DNA of 64,000 nt from Seriola aureovittata (GCF_021018895.1 NC_079377.1:23736501-23800500); one strand, 5' to 3'; counted from the stretch's first letter, positions 1 to 14,754 are shown. Numbers and translations: made by a program. Notes: generated from the letters alone by a model not told the origin.

Positions 1-2918
1 GTGGACTTGGGTTTAAAACATCAGTGGCTCTATTGTCATTGCGTTTACGTATGTTGGAATTATTGACTTAATCCAAAAGAGGCAGTTGTGACCCACATCC
101 TGTGTCTGTCTTTTTGAAAACACTCAGCCTTGTAGACAGCTCGTCGTCTTTCTCATTTGGCTGATGCCCATGTAGCTTTAACGCCTCCCCCTATTTTAGA
201 ATAAGACTGAATGGAAAACGCCCCAAGGATGACATTCTTAGACTAATTAATGAAACAAAGCAACATTGTAATTCATGAGAAGAGTCAGACTTGACTCCAT
301 CATGTCCCCACCAGCCAAACCTCCGTTCCAAGTATGACATCATTTGAAGAAGACAAGCTCGGAAGCCAGACAGCGACGAAACAAAGACATTTCACTAATA
401 CCGACATACCCATACTAACAGGTTATTAGAAAGGTAATGCAAATGAACAGTTTTGGTATCATATTTGATGCCCCAGTTAGACAGTAACATTAATTTCAAT
501 GGCAACGCCTCAGTCTTCAATGTCTTTATTTAGATATTAATTTATTCTTCACTGCTCCCCTGTTTGCTACTAATTAAGACAGCCTTAATTCCCCCCACTA
601 TAGCTGAAACGTGCAGCAGCCTAACAGCACAGCCAATAAGGATCACTGCCTTGGTTTTGGAAGTGTCACTTCAGCACCGCACAAAGTGGACAGCTGCAGT
701 GAGAGTTTCAGCACTCTGGACAGCGCCTTAAATGTTACAGAACACCACAGCTGTCTCTTTGCTAATTACAGGGGCCTGAAACAACCAGTATTTTGCCAAA
801 AAGCAACGTGGCAAAATGCACATATGAGACATTTAACTGGACACGACTTGGGTCTGCCCTTAAAGAGCCAGCTGCCGTTCAAAAGCAGCAGTTTTAAACA
901 TGACAGAAAGTCGAAAACCCTGCAAATGCTCTGTGATGCTGCATTTTTACTGCAGTGTTGTGCAAACAATAGACTCTACCTTGTGTTAGAGCCTTGTCAA
1001 TGGAGGACCAGGAGAGAAAAAAACCTACGTGATTACATAAAATCAAAGGTGATTATCCTCTTGAGAGAATGGAAATGCTCAGTAAACTTCATGTCGATAT
1101 GCCTGTTGTATTAAAAGACATTTCGACATTGAAAGTGACATTTTTGCCAAGAGATGATGCAAGAGAAATTAGGCGTTCATTCCCTGGGGAGCATACAGAT
1201 CATGAAGCCCTGTTGCAAATTGCACAGCTGTTCTGAAATAGTGGTGGATGTTCAGACAGAAAGACCAGGAAACGAAGATCCCTATCCCCACATCTTGACA
1301 CTTGCAGGTCATACATGTAAGCACTGGGCTTGGCTGTCATGCAGTATAGAGAAACAGTCAAACAAACCTATAGAATATTTGTATAGGATGGATGTCTTGA
1401 CATGTTCATTGAGAAAAACGGTGAATCTCACAACAGGGGAGGACTGAGTATGGGAGCTGAGACAGTGAATGAGGAAGTGTTAGTCAGAGGAGATTTGGGC
1501 GGTGCTGGAGAGTTGTGTGTTTGGAAAGGACTCGACCTTGAGGAACTGTCAGGTGGTGCGGAAGGCTGGAGAGGAGCAGAGTGCGAGCTGGAAGAGCTGT
1601 TTAATCGTCCATTGAAACAAGGCCCGCTCACCCTCTTGACAATGCTGCCCCCGGGCCTCCCCCAGCGCGCTAAGCACCTGCGGGACGGCTTGTGCACACA
1701 CCCAGCAGCTCCAGGCAATCTCACTCCGAGTATTTAGAAGTTTATATCTTCCTCCTCATCTCTCTTTATCTGGCCTGAGTAATGTTGGACGTGTTCCAGT
1801 ATCACTAACAGTTCCAGCAGTCTCAGTTCTGGGAACAGGAAGAAAGTGATAGTCTGACCACATACTGTAGGTACAAGAGAACACACGTTTTTTTGTTATT
1901 TTTTGTTGTGTGAGATTGCCTTCTCGCTGAGCTAAACCAATAATAGACATAAACATTATAATTGACTACATGCCAAGAGCAGTTAAAAATGAACTGTGAC
2001 AAGAAACAGAAGAGTATATGACCCTGAAAGTAATTTGAGAAGCACTCTCACTCGAAATTTCAATAATTCATGTAGAATATCTGCAACATTTACATGCAAT
2101 TGGATATAGAGTGTGTATCTATAAGTCTGACATACAAGGTGACATATATATATAGATCTATATCTGATTAGAACATGTTTAACGGTGTGATACACAGCAA
2201 TTCAGATGCAATGCAGTTCTGATCTAATACTGAGTCAGTTGAGCTTCAATAATATCTGATATTTTTACACGCTATTTTTACAAGGTAGAGGATGTTCGTC
2301 GTCATGGCTACGTTAATAAACATCAACCCAGCCATCGACTACAACCTCCTTCCTATGCGGATTGAGTCGCTGCGTATCATCACCTGACTTCCTCCTTTGC
2401 CCCATGTCGTAGTTACCGCAACCTCCACGGGGCTCGAACATAAACGCGACATTTTGGGTCCATTTGCTGAAAAGACCGATGCTGTCTCACACGATCATTA
2501 GAAAATAAAACATTAATATATTTCACAATAAGCGGCTTACACAGACGACCTGTGGGGACAGTCTCATTTATCAGAGGGTTTTCATTTTCAGTAATTGTAA
2601 AAAAAAAAGAGAATCACTTTGTTTTCAATTATAATATTAAGAACTTAATCTGATATGACCCATAAAATTATGCCTTTGTTTATATTTGATCATTCTACTG
2701 TTGTTGTTTGATTGTAATCTTCAATTAAATTCCAAAAATGTTATCTCTTTGTAAAGCTCTTTGGTCAGTGTTTGTTGATTTTAAATGTACTGTATAAATG
2801 AACAGATCGTTTTTCTCTCAAATGTAATGAGCTCTTCAGCTGTTGGCACATGTTGTTGTTATTAAAACAGATTTCTTCAAGCAGACTTAGTTGGTGTATT
2901 TGCAGTGTAATTTGAAAG

Positions 2919-2939
2919 TAGCATTAGCTGCTAATGCTA
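2919..2939. repeat. 10-bp inverted repeat, 1-nt centre
   Basis: TAGCATTAGC, T, GCTAATGCTA. Palindromes of TAGC/GCTA type recur in the window, for example around 7918-7936. Confidence 0.7.
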
Positions 2940-3374
2940 GTGTTATTTGCCCTGTTTGTGCATATAACTGTAGCGAGGTCGTGGAGCATTTCAAAGGCTA
3001 CACATGCTAAAGAATTTTAGGCAACAGTGCAGTCCAACATTTTCTGAAAGTAACTGAAGAACACGGCCTGCTGCTGGGAGAAGCGTGCGTTGCCGACGCT
3101 GAAATGTACAGACGGTTGAAACACAGGATTTCCACCAAAACTGGCAACGTACTCTGTGTATTGATGGAGCCATATGTCTGATTCCTGTGGTTTCCCAGTC
3201 TGTGTCAGTTAATCTCTTACATTCTCCCAGAATAAAACAACACCATCGAAACCCAACACACTGACAAAAGGTTAGAAAAGGCATAAAACCCACGTCACTG
3301 AAACCAGGAAGTGAGTCGTAATACTTTTGATCTATCACTCGTGTAAAAAAAAAACGTACAGTGCACACTAATAA

Positions 3375-3378
<4 letters not shown>

Positions 3379-3418
<40 letters not shown>
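3379..3418 (+). repeat. (CA)20 microsatellite
   Basis: Forty bases of uninterrupted CA. The long open frame across it on the minus strand is an artefact of the repeat. Confidence 0.97.
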
Positions 3419-3420
<2 letters not shown>

Positions 3421-6133
3421 GTTGCATAATTATGCCCCACTGAGTAAACGATGAGAGAGAAATTACATAAGCATTGGATTAACCTCCCTGTGCCACACTG
3501 TGCTCTGTATGTGTTCAGTTCTGTGAAGGCATAAACAGGATGCTTTTTACTGTACACTTCAGGGTTTGTATGTGAGCATTTTTAAAATATTTTTATTTAT
3601 TTATTTTTTGAAATGTCAGGGTTGTCATTTCTGTTTTTTTTTTTTGTTTTTTTTAAGGTTAATTTAATAAGATCCTCGAGAGACACAAGAAGCTTAAAAG
3701 AAGCTGCTTGGAACAAATTGTTGAAATAGCTCGTCAGACCTCTGAGAACCTGGGTGCAGGTGTTTGAATATACGGCGGAGTTCGACTTGTGTGGTTGTCA
3801 GAAGGTGCGATGTTCCAACGCGGTAACGAGGCAAGAAACTTTGAAAGATTTCACCTCCTAGTTCGGCGTGTGTGTGGTGAGCGAGGGAATGAGACACTCC
3901 GCCTCCTCTCCATCACCCTCCCTCCACTTCTCCCTGACTCTCTCTCGCCAGCCGACAACATGACATTTAACACTTCGTGCCACTGTTCTCTCACTGCAGT
4001 CGTTCTTTGTAGACTGACCTGCACCACTCTCACTCATTCTAAGTGCTTCCATTACCATTTCTTTCAATTAGAAAAGTGGTGAAAACAGTCACACTCTCTC
4101 TCTCTCACAAGGTTTGAGCTTGTTAATAGATGAAATGTGTTGGTCATTCACTTCGGATTGGATGGAGATTTGTTGTATTTTTTTTATTGCTTTTATCCTT
4201 TTTGTATTTTTTGTTTGCAGTGCACAGTAGCTGCTCTTTAGTTATTTTCTGTGCATAGATGTGCTGGATTCAAACCTAGAAAACTTTCACTCAAACCTTT
4301 GAGTTTAATTTTCTTTATTTTTGGTTTAATCCTTTTCCCTGGATGACTTCTGTTTGCTCTGTGTTGTCTTTTTATCAGACGATCACACTGTCTGTCTCTC
4401 TGCATCAGTCGTTCATTTCATCCATGTCTAAGACAAACACGCAGACGCTCTCATTCTCTCTTTCCCATAGCAGCACATCCAGGAATAAAGTTTCCTGCGG
4501 AGAATGCCTCCGTTACCATAGTAGCTCCAGGTGTGTTCGGACTAAATAAAGCAACTTAAAGATGTGCAGGTTTTTCAAAAACAATGATGTATATATAGAG
4601 TCATTGCAGCCTGTGATTCCTCTGTCGGCTCAGAGCTTATCTACAAATCCATTTGCCTGACTTGAAGTAAAAAGCAAAGGCGGAGTTCAGACTGTCAGTC
4701 AGACTAACTGATGTGGAGCAAGGGGAACATTTCAATTGTTCTCTGGTGTTTTAAGGTTTCAGCGTGGACCAACGTGACATAATGAAACCACTAGCAACTA
4801 CTGCTAAGTTCTTATTACTTGTTTTAGTGCTGAATATTGAAGGGCAACAAATTATTCATGCTAACAAAACTGATTCAATTATTACATTAACTTCAAAGAC
4901 TGAGAGAAAGGAAGTATTGTGTTGAAGTACGTCTACACTGCTCAGTTCCTCTCAGCCTGGTTCCACCTCAAGGCCAGTGTCAGGCAGGGAAATCTTCCAG
5001 CTGCTTTGAAGGTTTGCCTTTTCCTGCTGAGAGCGAGAGATAAGAACAGTGTTCGGCGTTTTGGGAAAATCCATCACGCCAGGCAAAGTCTGTAAATATC
5101 AAATAGGTATTTAGATACTAATACACTGTCAAAACATGCTCCCCCACGAGAGCTTTGCTCTCATCCTCACCTACTGGAAATAATATGAACAGCTGTAAAA
5201 TGATGCATCCAATACAGTAGCACTACAATCTAAATGCTAATATTTTGTTGAAACTATGTCAAAATTATTGAAAATTAATATATTTTAACTTTTCATTTTA
5301 AGTCATTTTGACTCATAAAAGAAACAAAGAAAGAAAAAACTTTTCCTTGATGACGACTTGTCAGATTCCTGTATCAGACAACTAAAACACAGCACTCTGT
5401 ATCACTGAGGCATGTTTCATTTCTGGGGACCAGGTGGAATAAACTGTAGTTTATCTCATGGTAGACAAAAAACAACAAACCTTAAGGCTAAAAATGATGG
5501 AGAAGTAAATGCTTAAAATCATGTTTTCCACAATAAAAGAGGTGTCACTTCATCTGAGCAGTGCTATTATTCAATCTAACATGTTTGTCATTGCCTTACA
5601 CTAAATATCCTTCTTACATGTATTTTAGGTGTTGAAAGAGTGAACAACCTGTTTCCTGTTGCTCCATCAGGCTGCCTCGTTATTTCCGGAGATAGACTGC
5701 AGCTGTGATGAATGATGTGCAGATCATGTGACCTGCTTTGTTTGCTAGATAATAAAATTCAATCATTTCACACAGTTTGACACTAATTTAAGATAAGTTA
5801 AATTACTTCTGCTCTGCCATATTCTACCTCTGTGGTTATAGTTTGTGGCGTTGTATTGTCGCACTGTTTGCTCCGTGCTCGCTCACCACCGGTAAAAAAA
5901 AAGGAGAAGCCCTCCTCCTGCTTGTTAAGTGCCCGTGGTAAACTCCTGACTATTGACTGTAGTTCTTATCTGGTGGCGGTCTCACACCCTCAGGAGGAGC
6001 TCCGAATGCAGCTGGGAGCATGGAGAGCTCTTTTTATGTCTTTCTCTAAAATCTCTGTGGGTTGCTTTGCACCTGGTGAGGCCTTGTCAAGGATGAGGAT
6101 GTATTAGTCACACATGTTGCTCTCTCTCACTCT

Positions 6134-6157
6134 CACACACACACACACACACACACA
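6134..6157 (+). repeat. (CA)12 microsatellite
   Basis: Twenty-four bases of CA following a short TC run. Confidence 0.95.
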
Positions 6158-6340
6158 TTTTGAATTGATGCCAGCGAAAGAATAGCTTGCAAAATATTGA
6201 TTGGGAGCTAAGGAGCAGCTAGTCTTTTGGTATTGTAAGGAATGCAAAGGAGTGTGTAACTTTAGCCGTCTTGTTTTAAGAGCTTGTGCTCTTTTGCCGA
6301 CACTAAATGCAAGGATTCGCCCTTACACATGGCTTAACGC

Positions 6341-6363
6341 AAAAAAAAAAAAAAAAAAAAAAA
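6341..6363 (+). repeat. Poly-A tract, 23 bases
   Basis: An uninterrupted A run. The sequence before it shows no recognisable SINE or LINE, so it is not called a retroposon tail. Confidence 0.9.
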
Positions 6364-6697
6364 CAAGTTGTGGTTAATGTCAGAGAGTGTAATGTAAAAC
6401 ATTTGAACATCTATAATGTCAGAGGGAGGAGAAGCAGGAAAGAGAAAGTGAAAAGGATGGGAGCAGAGCAGAGGTTTTTGGAGAAGCTTCTGCACCCAGT
6501 CCATCCTCTAATAGACTCTTGCATATTGATTCCTGACCGCTTCCAATCCACTTCACATAACGACTCATAAAAACAAAACCACTGACAACTCAAACAGGTA
6601 GTCGGGTTTTCCAGTTTTCTCTGTGTCTCTCTGTGTCGCTTTCTTCAGTCACGCCTGCTCCGGCTAATTTAGTTAAGACAGCCACGGTTAAGATGAG

Positions 6698-6745
6698 CGA
6701 GGTGGCTCTGCGGTTAGCGCTGTCACATCACTGCAGAATCCTCCA
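6698..6745 (+). repeat. Possible 5' head of the same SINE-like repeat
   Basis: GAGGTGGCTCTGCGGTTAGC then GCTGTCACATCACTGCAGAA resembles the head GGTGGCTCAGTGGTTAGCxCTGTCGCCTCACAGCAAGAA of the repeat seen at 23598. It contains an A-box-like TGGCTCTGCGG. The rest of the element cannot be followed. Confidence 0.35.
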
Positions 6746-9057
6746 GAGTGGGCTGACGCAGGAGAATAAAAGATAAAGAGACGTGTAGCGAGGCGACCTG
6801 GAGTTCATTTTGTCCATCAGGTCTCACTCCTCACTTCAGACCAGCTTCCATTAGTGTCTCGAGATAGTATGTGTCTTCTACAGGGTAAAAACTATCGCAC
6901 AGTTGTAGTTTTATCTAACAACAATACATGGACGCAGACTGTTATATGCTCATTTAATTATCTATTCAACTCTTAATTTACAAAATACTGACTTCAACAA
7001 CATTTTCAATAGTCAATATGTGCAATTTGCGAGTGGTGGTAATTTCATGGGGACAGAGTGAGGAGCACAGTCAGACTGCTTTCAGAAAGAACTGTGGGAG
7101 AGTGTGTTTTCCTTCTGCGTAAAAAGAAAGAGAAGGCACCTGTCATTGTGACAAGGTGGTATTGTCATTGTGTGTGTGTTTAAAAATGTATGTGTGTGAT
7201 CTCCCGGGGTGTGAGCCAATAGTGAGCATGAATTTGTGTAAAATATGTGCAGAGAATACAGGAGAATATTTTTAAGTGCACTTAAAAATAGAAGTACTCT
7301 AGGGACACAAAACAAACAAACACTTTGCAATATCATGATGCAAAAAGAAAAGTGGGACGCAATTTCTTTTTTATTCCTTTGCAATTTTTACTGATCTGCA
7401 TTGAAGAAATCACACTGGAAATGATTATTTGAAAATGAAATTTGACTTCTGTGTTTTCAAAAAGAAATAAAGCACACTGTCTCTTTAAGGCCTAAAAAAC
7501 TGCTGAAAACTACAAAAAGAAAAGTTTACAAAGTTGAATCTTTAAAAAGCAGTAACACTCCAAAGTCACATGCTGTTTGTGACTCTGCAGCGAAGGCCTG
7601 TTTAACTGAGTTACATGTGACGACAAGGTTCGACACAAATTTCTATCAACTGATTGTCAAACAGCGACAGGTAGAGGAAACGCTGCGGGAAACTTTAATC
7701 TTCTCACAGCTTTCAAAAGTGGCTGTAAGTTTTTCTCTGCCGCCAAATTCGTTTTCTCTGCCGGGAGCAGGCGGTGGCGCCTTGACAAGATCTTCACCCA
7801 TCGTTGTGTTTACAAGACAAGAAGTTATAATACGTTCTTTGAGCGGAACTACATCTTCGGGGCAGATTGGAGGCTACAGTGAGTCGCTATCGGAAAAGTG
7901 CTGAGGCATCCTGGGGCTAGCTGGTTAGCATGCTAACTCCAGCAGTTTGATGCTGAACTTGCAACGTTTCAGCTGTTTTTTGCTAACGTTGGCTAAGTAG
8001 CAAAACTTGTTACTCCTCAACTCAGCTTTGCATTAGCAGCACGTCACATTATAAACCGAGGAGAAACCACACCCACTACCCACCGTGCCAGTTGAGCTTC
8101 GGAGCACATTGTATGAGGGTAAAGATTGTCCTTTGTTCGTTGCTTTTTGCTGACGCATCACTGTGTTTGCTGGTTTGTGTCATGTGCATATACAGTAAAA
8201 AAAGAGATAAACAGAACGGGGGCTTGCTTATCAAAACTTTGCTGCATAGCTGCAGCAGTGGTCAAAAAGCTCAACCTCAGCAAACTCGGTATGAAGCTCT
8301 GCACAACTGCAACCTGCCCTGATCAATAACTAGAAACACCTGTGTGGGACTCCAGGGCTTTCACTTTTATCTGTGGTCACAGTTCATGATTTGTTTCCCA
8401 GGTTAAAAATCCTCAGTGCCACAGAAACACACACAAAAATGCAACTATTGCAGTTCCCCTAACTATTCTGGCAAAATCTGGTGGGTGGTGGAGGGGTGCA
8501 CAACAAGATGTTTTACACCCCATAAATTCTGGATATTTGGACGGTGAGCCCACTGCTGCATCCTGCGGGGAGGTGGGGAGATTTGTGTGTTGTGCTTCCT
8601 CACCCTGGGAGGCAGGAGACGTGATAAATTGTCCTGCAAGAACAAACTGAGTCCAAATACATCAAAAGACTCACTGTCATCTGCACACAGACACTCGGCT
8701 ACGTAGGACACACAACACAGAGACAAGGCAGCCTGAAGTCGCACCGTGTCAGTGGATGTAAGAGCTGGGGATGATATGATTGACATGCTGTGGTGTGACT
8801 GATGAAACTTTAAAACACTCTTTTGGCATCATCAACAGAAACGGCCTTTTGGTTCACGAGACACGTCTCTTAACACTCTCTGATTTGATTGATGAACACA
8901 CACCTGGCATGCTTCACTGCTGCTCACTCATCCATATTCCTATCAGTCTCCGTTGCACACAATTGTTGAGATGTCCACTGCTGGTGGTCGTGTTTCTTTC
9001 ACTGAAACTAAAACTGGAGAAAAACATCATGTAGCAACATGTTAAAAGGTCAGTGCT

Positions 9058-9442
9058 GTTACTCTGGAGCGGCCACAGGGACAAGAGACCAAAAAGGGTT
9101 TAGAACACAGGAAGGCAGTCAGGAGGCAGGCAAACAAATCAGATAAGAAATAAGCTAAATTTGAGTCCAAGAGGCGAATAAATCAGTAACTGGGAAGGTT
9201 TGACACAAGGGACAAAGACAAACCGAAACAGAGGAAGGGGAGCACAGAGACTAAATACTCTTGGGAGGGGAAGGCAAAGAAACGCAGGTGAAGCCAATCA
9301 GGGCGAGGAGAAGACAATCACATCATCAGGAAACACGTAAGGTCAGGAACATGAGTGTCAAAATAAAAGAGGAAAAAAATGAAAATATATAAAACTAAGA
9401 AAGCATGACCTTAAGGCACAGAGCAGGGCACGACGGGTGCAG
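9058..9442 (-). repeat. Dispersed teleost repeat (LINE-tail-like), copy B
   Basis: On the minus strand it reads TGTGATTGTCTTCTC, then ATTGGCTTCACCTGCGTTTC, then AGAGTATTTAGTCTCTG. These correspond block by block to 59467-59545 on the plus strand. The two copies differ at many positions, so they are old or belong to different subfamilies. The purine-rich plus strand here has no coding signal. Confidence 0.65.
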
Positions 9443-12400
9443 CCAACAAAAATCAAAACAAATATATATATATATATGTATTGTTTAGCCATGCATAGCT
9501 ATACTGTGTGCATGTGTGCAGTGCAAACATTTATGCAAATATAAAGCTTCTGCACGAGCACATGATGCAAAGATTTATGTATGACGTGCAGAAGAACTGA
9601 TAGGTGCTCACATGCAGAAGCATCGCTGTGGGTCGTATGCATATGCATGACTGGAGTGACTGGAGCGATGCTGCCTTTGAAAATGCCATCTGTTAACACC
9701 AAAGTGTTGTGATACTACAGCTCCGTTTTCCAGAAGAGAATCACTCGACAAAAATGTTAGCTCAAGTTCAAATACAAAATCTACAGGGCAAACTTTTCTC
9801 TCTTTTTGTTGTTGTTGTAATATTGTTGCATCACTAGAGTCTAGCTGTACATTAGAGGCTCGTCTTCCACCGCGCTCAAGTGGAACATTGTTATTTAGCT
9901 GCTGTAATTGTGTTTTATTTGGTTTGAGGGAGGTGGCAGATGTATCATCGTTCCTTTCTTAATTGTACTTTTTTTGTTAAGAATTGTTTTTCTCCTTTTG
10001 ATTTTTATATTGTGTAGCTTAAATGTACTAATGATGCAAGCTAAGTAATAGTATGTGCTCTCTCTCTCTTGTGGGTGAAACCATTATTTCTTAGATTTTC
10101 ATTATTTATTCATTCATTCTTTTATCATTAGTTTTTGCTTTTCTGGTTCTAAATTCCTGTGTTTAGCTGTTAATGTTGCACATAATCATTAAAACAAAGT
10201 ATTTAATGAGTCACTGACGAACAGCTAGAAAGAAACAGTATAAAACACAGCAGTCTGCAGCTATTTTATTGCCTTTTTCTTTGGTCTATTTCTGTATTGC
10301 CTGTGTGTTTTAAATCGAAACACAGTGTGTGCTCCTCTTTCGTTCTCTGCATGCATTCACACCCAGGGCTCTCGAGGTTCTGTCCGTCCTAAAGAGGCCT
10401 AACAGCCCTAAACCTGTCATTATTATGCATTTTGAAAATGTATATTCCATCTTTCCTCTGCTGTGCATTAGGAATAAAAATGGTGAGTACTGAAAAACTG
10501 ATGAATGTGCAGCACCCAGTTGTTAAAAGATGCTAAAAATACACACAAAATGGGACTATGAATGCATTCTATCCGCACTAATTGAGACCCTGTAGGTCTG
10601 CCCTATTTGCCCAAATAAAGACTGCATACTTATATGCACATACAGGAAGTGACAAAGTGATACTTCAGGTGCGAATTCTCTCCCAGGCTCCATCCAGGGG
10701 AGGAAGATGCACTTTCCATCGTCACACACGCGGATTGACGGGCTCTTTCATCTCTCAGGTTTTCTTGATCACAGAGCAGCCGGGGTGATAAACATGAGCA
10801 TGTGCAGTTCACTGATACCACATTAGTGCTATCAGTGACTTGTGGGAAGTTGAGATCAGATAGTGCAGCTTTAATATGCATTTTGATCAACAAATTATCC
10901 TGACATATATACGTACATACACACGTTAAACGTATATTCACATGTACATTTCTGTTGCACGCAAAGATTGCACAGTTGTCTGTTGATGGCAGTTTGTTAT
11001 TCATGTGGAGGACTGAAGGTGACAAACTTATCAGTTTCACACACACTCATGTTCCTTTGATTTCCTATCAGAATTAATAATTCTGATTGTAAGTGTAAAC
11101 AAAGAGTATCGTGCCTGTGTTTTGTTTCTGTTATTTAGCATGATGCTTTTATTGTTGGCAAAGTAATTAACGGTTAAAAAGCCAACATCACGTCTTGTAT
11201 CCCTTTGGAAAAGATTACAAAACACGTTGAAGCATTTAGATTTGTATCTTAGAAAGAGGAGAAAGAGATTTCATTAACCTCCTCGCCGACCTTCTCAGAT
11301 CATTTGCATTTGACTGGGTGGCCAAGGACGTTCCATGACTAGTTGAGTCAGAAAATAAATGGAAGGAAAAAACAAACAGAGGTAAATAATGATGAATTGT
11401 TCAAAAATGAATATGAACATTTTTTTTTCCTAATTGTACAGTGTTTATATTTTTAAGCTACATTGAATTTTATTTGAAATTTTCTCAATCTTTTTTAAAG
11501 GTTTGAAATGTAGCAGGAAAGGATGGGGAGGTTTTTCAGAGGAGGAGAGAGAACTGGAGGGAAGGAGGGAGTAGATAAGAGAAAACATAGGCAAGTGGTG
11601 CATGTGTCCATTAGAGTGTATCACAAGGGGTTGTTCACTGTTCCTTCCCACAGCTCTGTGCAGTGTGTTCCTCTGATGTCTATATGCTGTATACTCACCA
11701 CACTGCTGCCCTCTGGCCCATGCAATCACTGCATCTTATCTGCAGCTACGCTCTGTGTGCATGTGTGCATGTGTGTGTTTGTGTGTGTGCTGACTGCGAG
11801 GAGGTCAACACCACCAGGTTGTGATATTAGCATGGGCCAGCTCAGTGTAACTGTAAACCAAGAGTGAAATCAATGGACCGTCTCTGAGAGATGCTGCTCA
11901 GAGCTGAGCCGGTGAATCAAAGTATAATGTCGTCAGCGCGCCTGATCAGGCAACATTACATTTCTTAAAAGCTTTTCCGGGTTCTTTTGAAGAGTTCCTG
12001 CAGTGAGAAATGTGCGTTATTAACCTGCTTACCACGCCAGCCTCCTGTAATGACTGTGAATATCGGTTAATGGCAGCTGTGTGTGACCTCCGCTACGCCG
12101 CAGTAAATCTGATGTGGAGCGCTGATGCTGGCGTTAAAATGACTCAAACTTCCTGTCAAAGCCTTTATGTGTAGGATTTGAACATTTCAGCAGTGAATTG
12201 GCTGATACTGCAACAATTTTCACAGGGAACAGACCAATTAAAGCTCAGAAAAATGCTACACATGTTAGCTTAAAGCGAGGCGATGCTTCACTCATGTGAT
12301 TGGTTTCGCAGGTGGTTTTTTGTGGTGCAAAAGCCTTTTGGGTGAAACTTTGCGAGCGCCAGCCGCCATACGAACATTTATAGAAACGCAGACTCACATC

Positions 12401-12488
12401 CGGCCCTGGGTGACTTTCTACCGCAGGGTTTTTCTTCCCTCGGCATATGTTTTGCCAAAGGGACAAGAATGTAAGTACGTGTCAGTGT

Positions 12489-12509
12489 ATGTGTGTGTGT
12501 GTGTGTGTG
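12489..12509 (+). repeat. GT microsatellite
   Basis: About ten GT units, with further GT-rich runs at 12535-12547 and 12730-12760. Confidence 0.9.
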
Positions 12510-13453
12510 GGCCCCCGAAGGAGCACAGTGCAGATGTGTGTGTGTGTGGGGTGGGGGTGTGGCTACAGGGAGAAGCACAGATGTGCAGCATAAGGGGGGG
12601 GGGGCTCTGTTCAGTCTAATCAGACCCAGCTCTGCTGAATCAAGTGGCCGCTCACGTTAAGCCTCTTACTGCCGATTCAAATGACACTGGGCAAGAGCTT
12701 CTGGCCCATGTCATACAAACATGTGCTTGTGTGTGTGTGTGTCTGTGCATGTGTGTGTGCATTTGCATCTGTTCATCTGTACATACGTGCCTGTAAAAGC
12801 AATGAAATGATAAAAAGGGGACTGAAAATACACGTGCACATGTTCATGTAAAGCATTTCTTTTAAATTAATCTTATACGTACATTCCACAAGCATTAACA
12901 GGAGCATCAAGCTGTGCATCCTCCCTCCCTCCCCATGTACATCCTCCCCATATTAGTACAATATGCTGGAAACAGATGCATGTGATCAGGTAAAATGAAT
13001 CAGATTAGTATGTGATCTGACATCAGCCATTGATGGTTTGCTAATATGGATTAGCGGCTGGAGAGGTGTGGGAGACGTAGCTCACAGTGTGTGGAATTAG
13101 ACTGAAATGGGATGTGACGATACACTTGAACAGTGTAAGTCATGTATAATTCAAGTGATGAGTGCAAGGCATCAGGAACTGCTTTGGGAATCAATATAGA
13201 AGCAGTGTGAACGATCTGTGAGATAATATAGGATAAGGATGAAATGTTAGCTTCCTGTGGCGTAGACACATATCAGATATATACGTCTTTACAGACTGGT
13301 GTCCAATCATTCCTCTTTTTCCATTTGAATAATAGTGTTTCTTGTTTCTTCTACATTAAGCAGTTCAACATCTGCGTGTAGAAACTGCTAGGGATTTATT
13401 TACTGCAGCGAGAATCAAACCTTTTAGGATCATAGGCAGATCATAAATATGAA

Positions 13454-13504
13454 ATATATACATATATGAATATATATATATATGTGAACATATATATATA
13501 TATG
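13454..13504. repeat. AT-rich (TA)n cluster with TATG interruptions
   Basis: Two TA runs flanked by ACATATA/TATATGT motifs in near-mirror arrangement. It is capable of cruciform formation. Confidence 0.85.
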
Positions 13505-14754
13505 TCGGTGTATTTGTTTGAGGCCGCTCAGGCACCAATTTACTTCTCTTACTTGTCTTTGTCAGCTTTCTATTGTTCAGACGCTCTCCAGCTGAGCCCC
13601 CTTCAGCTCCGCTCGTCGCCCGCTCTCCTCGCCCTCCTTAACAAACCTTTCACTCATTTATTTATTCCTTTGGTGTCACAGCCAGCAGCAAACTGCTGTT
13701 GAGCCCCTCTGACCTGACAGAGCGAGGGGATGGATAACAAGGAGGAAACAAAACATTGCAGAGCAAAGGAAACTGGGGGGGGAGATGTCTTATTTTCATT
13801 ATAATAGAGGTTTGAAGGATCAGTCCTCCTTGTTCTGGGTTGCCTAAGTGTTTCGCTGCAGCGGTATGTAAATATAAACCGTATGTCACTGCAACCACAA
13901 TTCACAATTTCAAAAAAGCCCAAGGTGACATCTTCCAGTTGTGTGTCTTCAACCAGCGAAACCAAAGCTGGGAAACAGTGAAACCAGTCGCTTCAAAAAC
14001 ACCAACTCTCACCCTTTAAAAAAACCACCTGTGCCCCTGTTCAATGTGCATTCACATCACGTCTGGATCCTGCAGCTTCCCCTCTCCCTCCAAATGATCA
14101 GATCAAAACTACAATTTTACAACTAGTTTTTGGCTTCTCTATTTTTGGAGACTGGCGTTGCTCATCTTGTCTGGCAGTTGCTCGGGGCGGGCATTTGAAG
14201 GGGTCAGCACGATACATGCAGAAAAATAGCTTATTTTCTCTCCTTCAGTAAGATGTCAAGACGCCAACCTTCCCGCAGCTGATTGGACAAACACTCTCTC
14301 AGGGATGCCATTATCTTTTTTTTTTCTTCTGATTTTTAAATTGGACACATGTGGCAGCTGGTCTGACAAAAACATTTCAGTGAAGCGAGCTGCCAAAATC
14401 AGTTTCAGGACACATTCTGGATAGAAAGTAGGTCATGCAAATTAAGAATCTTTTATCTATAATGTGTCTATAGCATGTAATTTAAAGTTTTTTGGGCAGA
14501 TGTACAAGTTTAAATGAGGCCAAAACAAGTGGAAACACCTGTGCAGGTGAACCGTGGATGTTGCCAGTGGATCCTTACTTGCTTTGCTTATGGCAGAGTG
14601 CTACATCTGGTTTGGGCTTTTTGAGACAAGTGAAGCTGCTTCTAATTGTGACTGTGTGTGTTCTACTCTCCCTTCAGGCTGTTTGCTCACTGACACGTTC
14701 ATGCTTACCTCCTTCCTTTAGCTTGTCATTTCATTTTTCCAAACAATTCTGTGT

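Noticed and set aside
611..1114. 167-codon open frame
   Set aside because: No signal peptide, domain, repeat or similarity I recognise. In 64 kb of six-frame vertebrate intron a frame of this length can occur by chance.
1402..1737. 111-codon plus and 98-codon minus overlapping frames
   Set aside because: The region is somewhat GC-rich, which depletes stops on both strands. No splice-site and domain combination supports an exon.
2991..3557. 188-codon minus-strand frame
   Set aside because: Its middle is a (VC)n run from the CA microsatellite, and the flanks show no recognisable domain.
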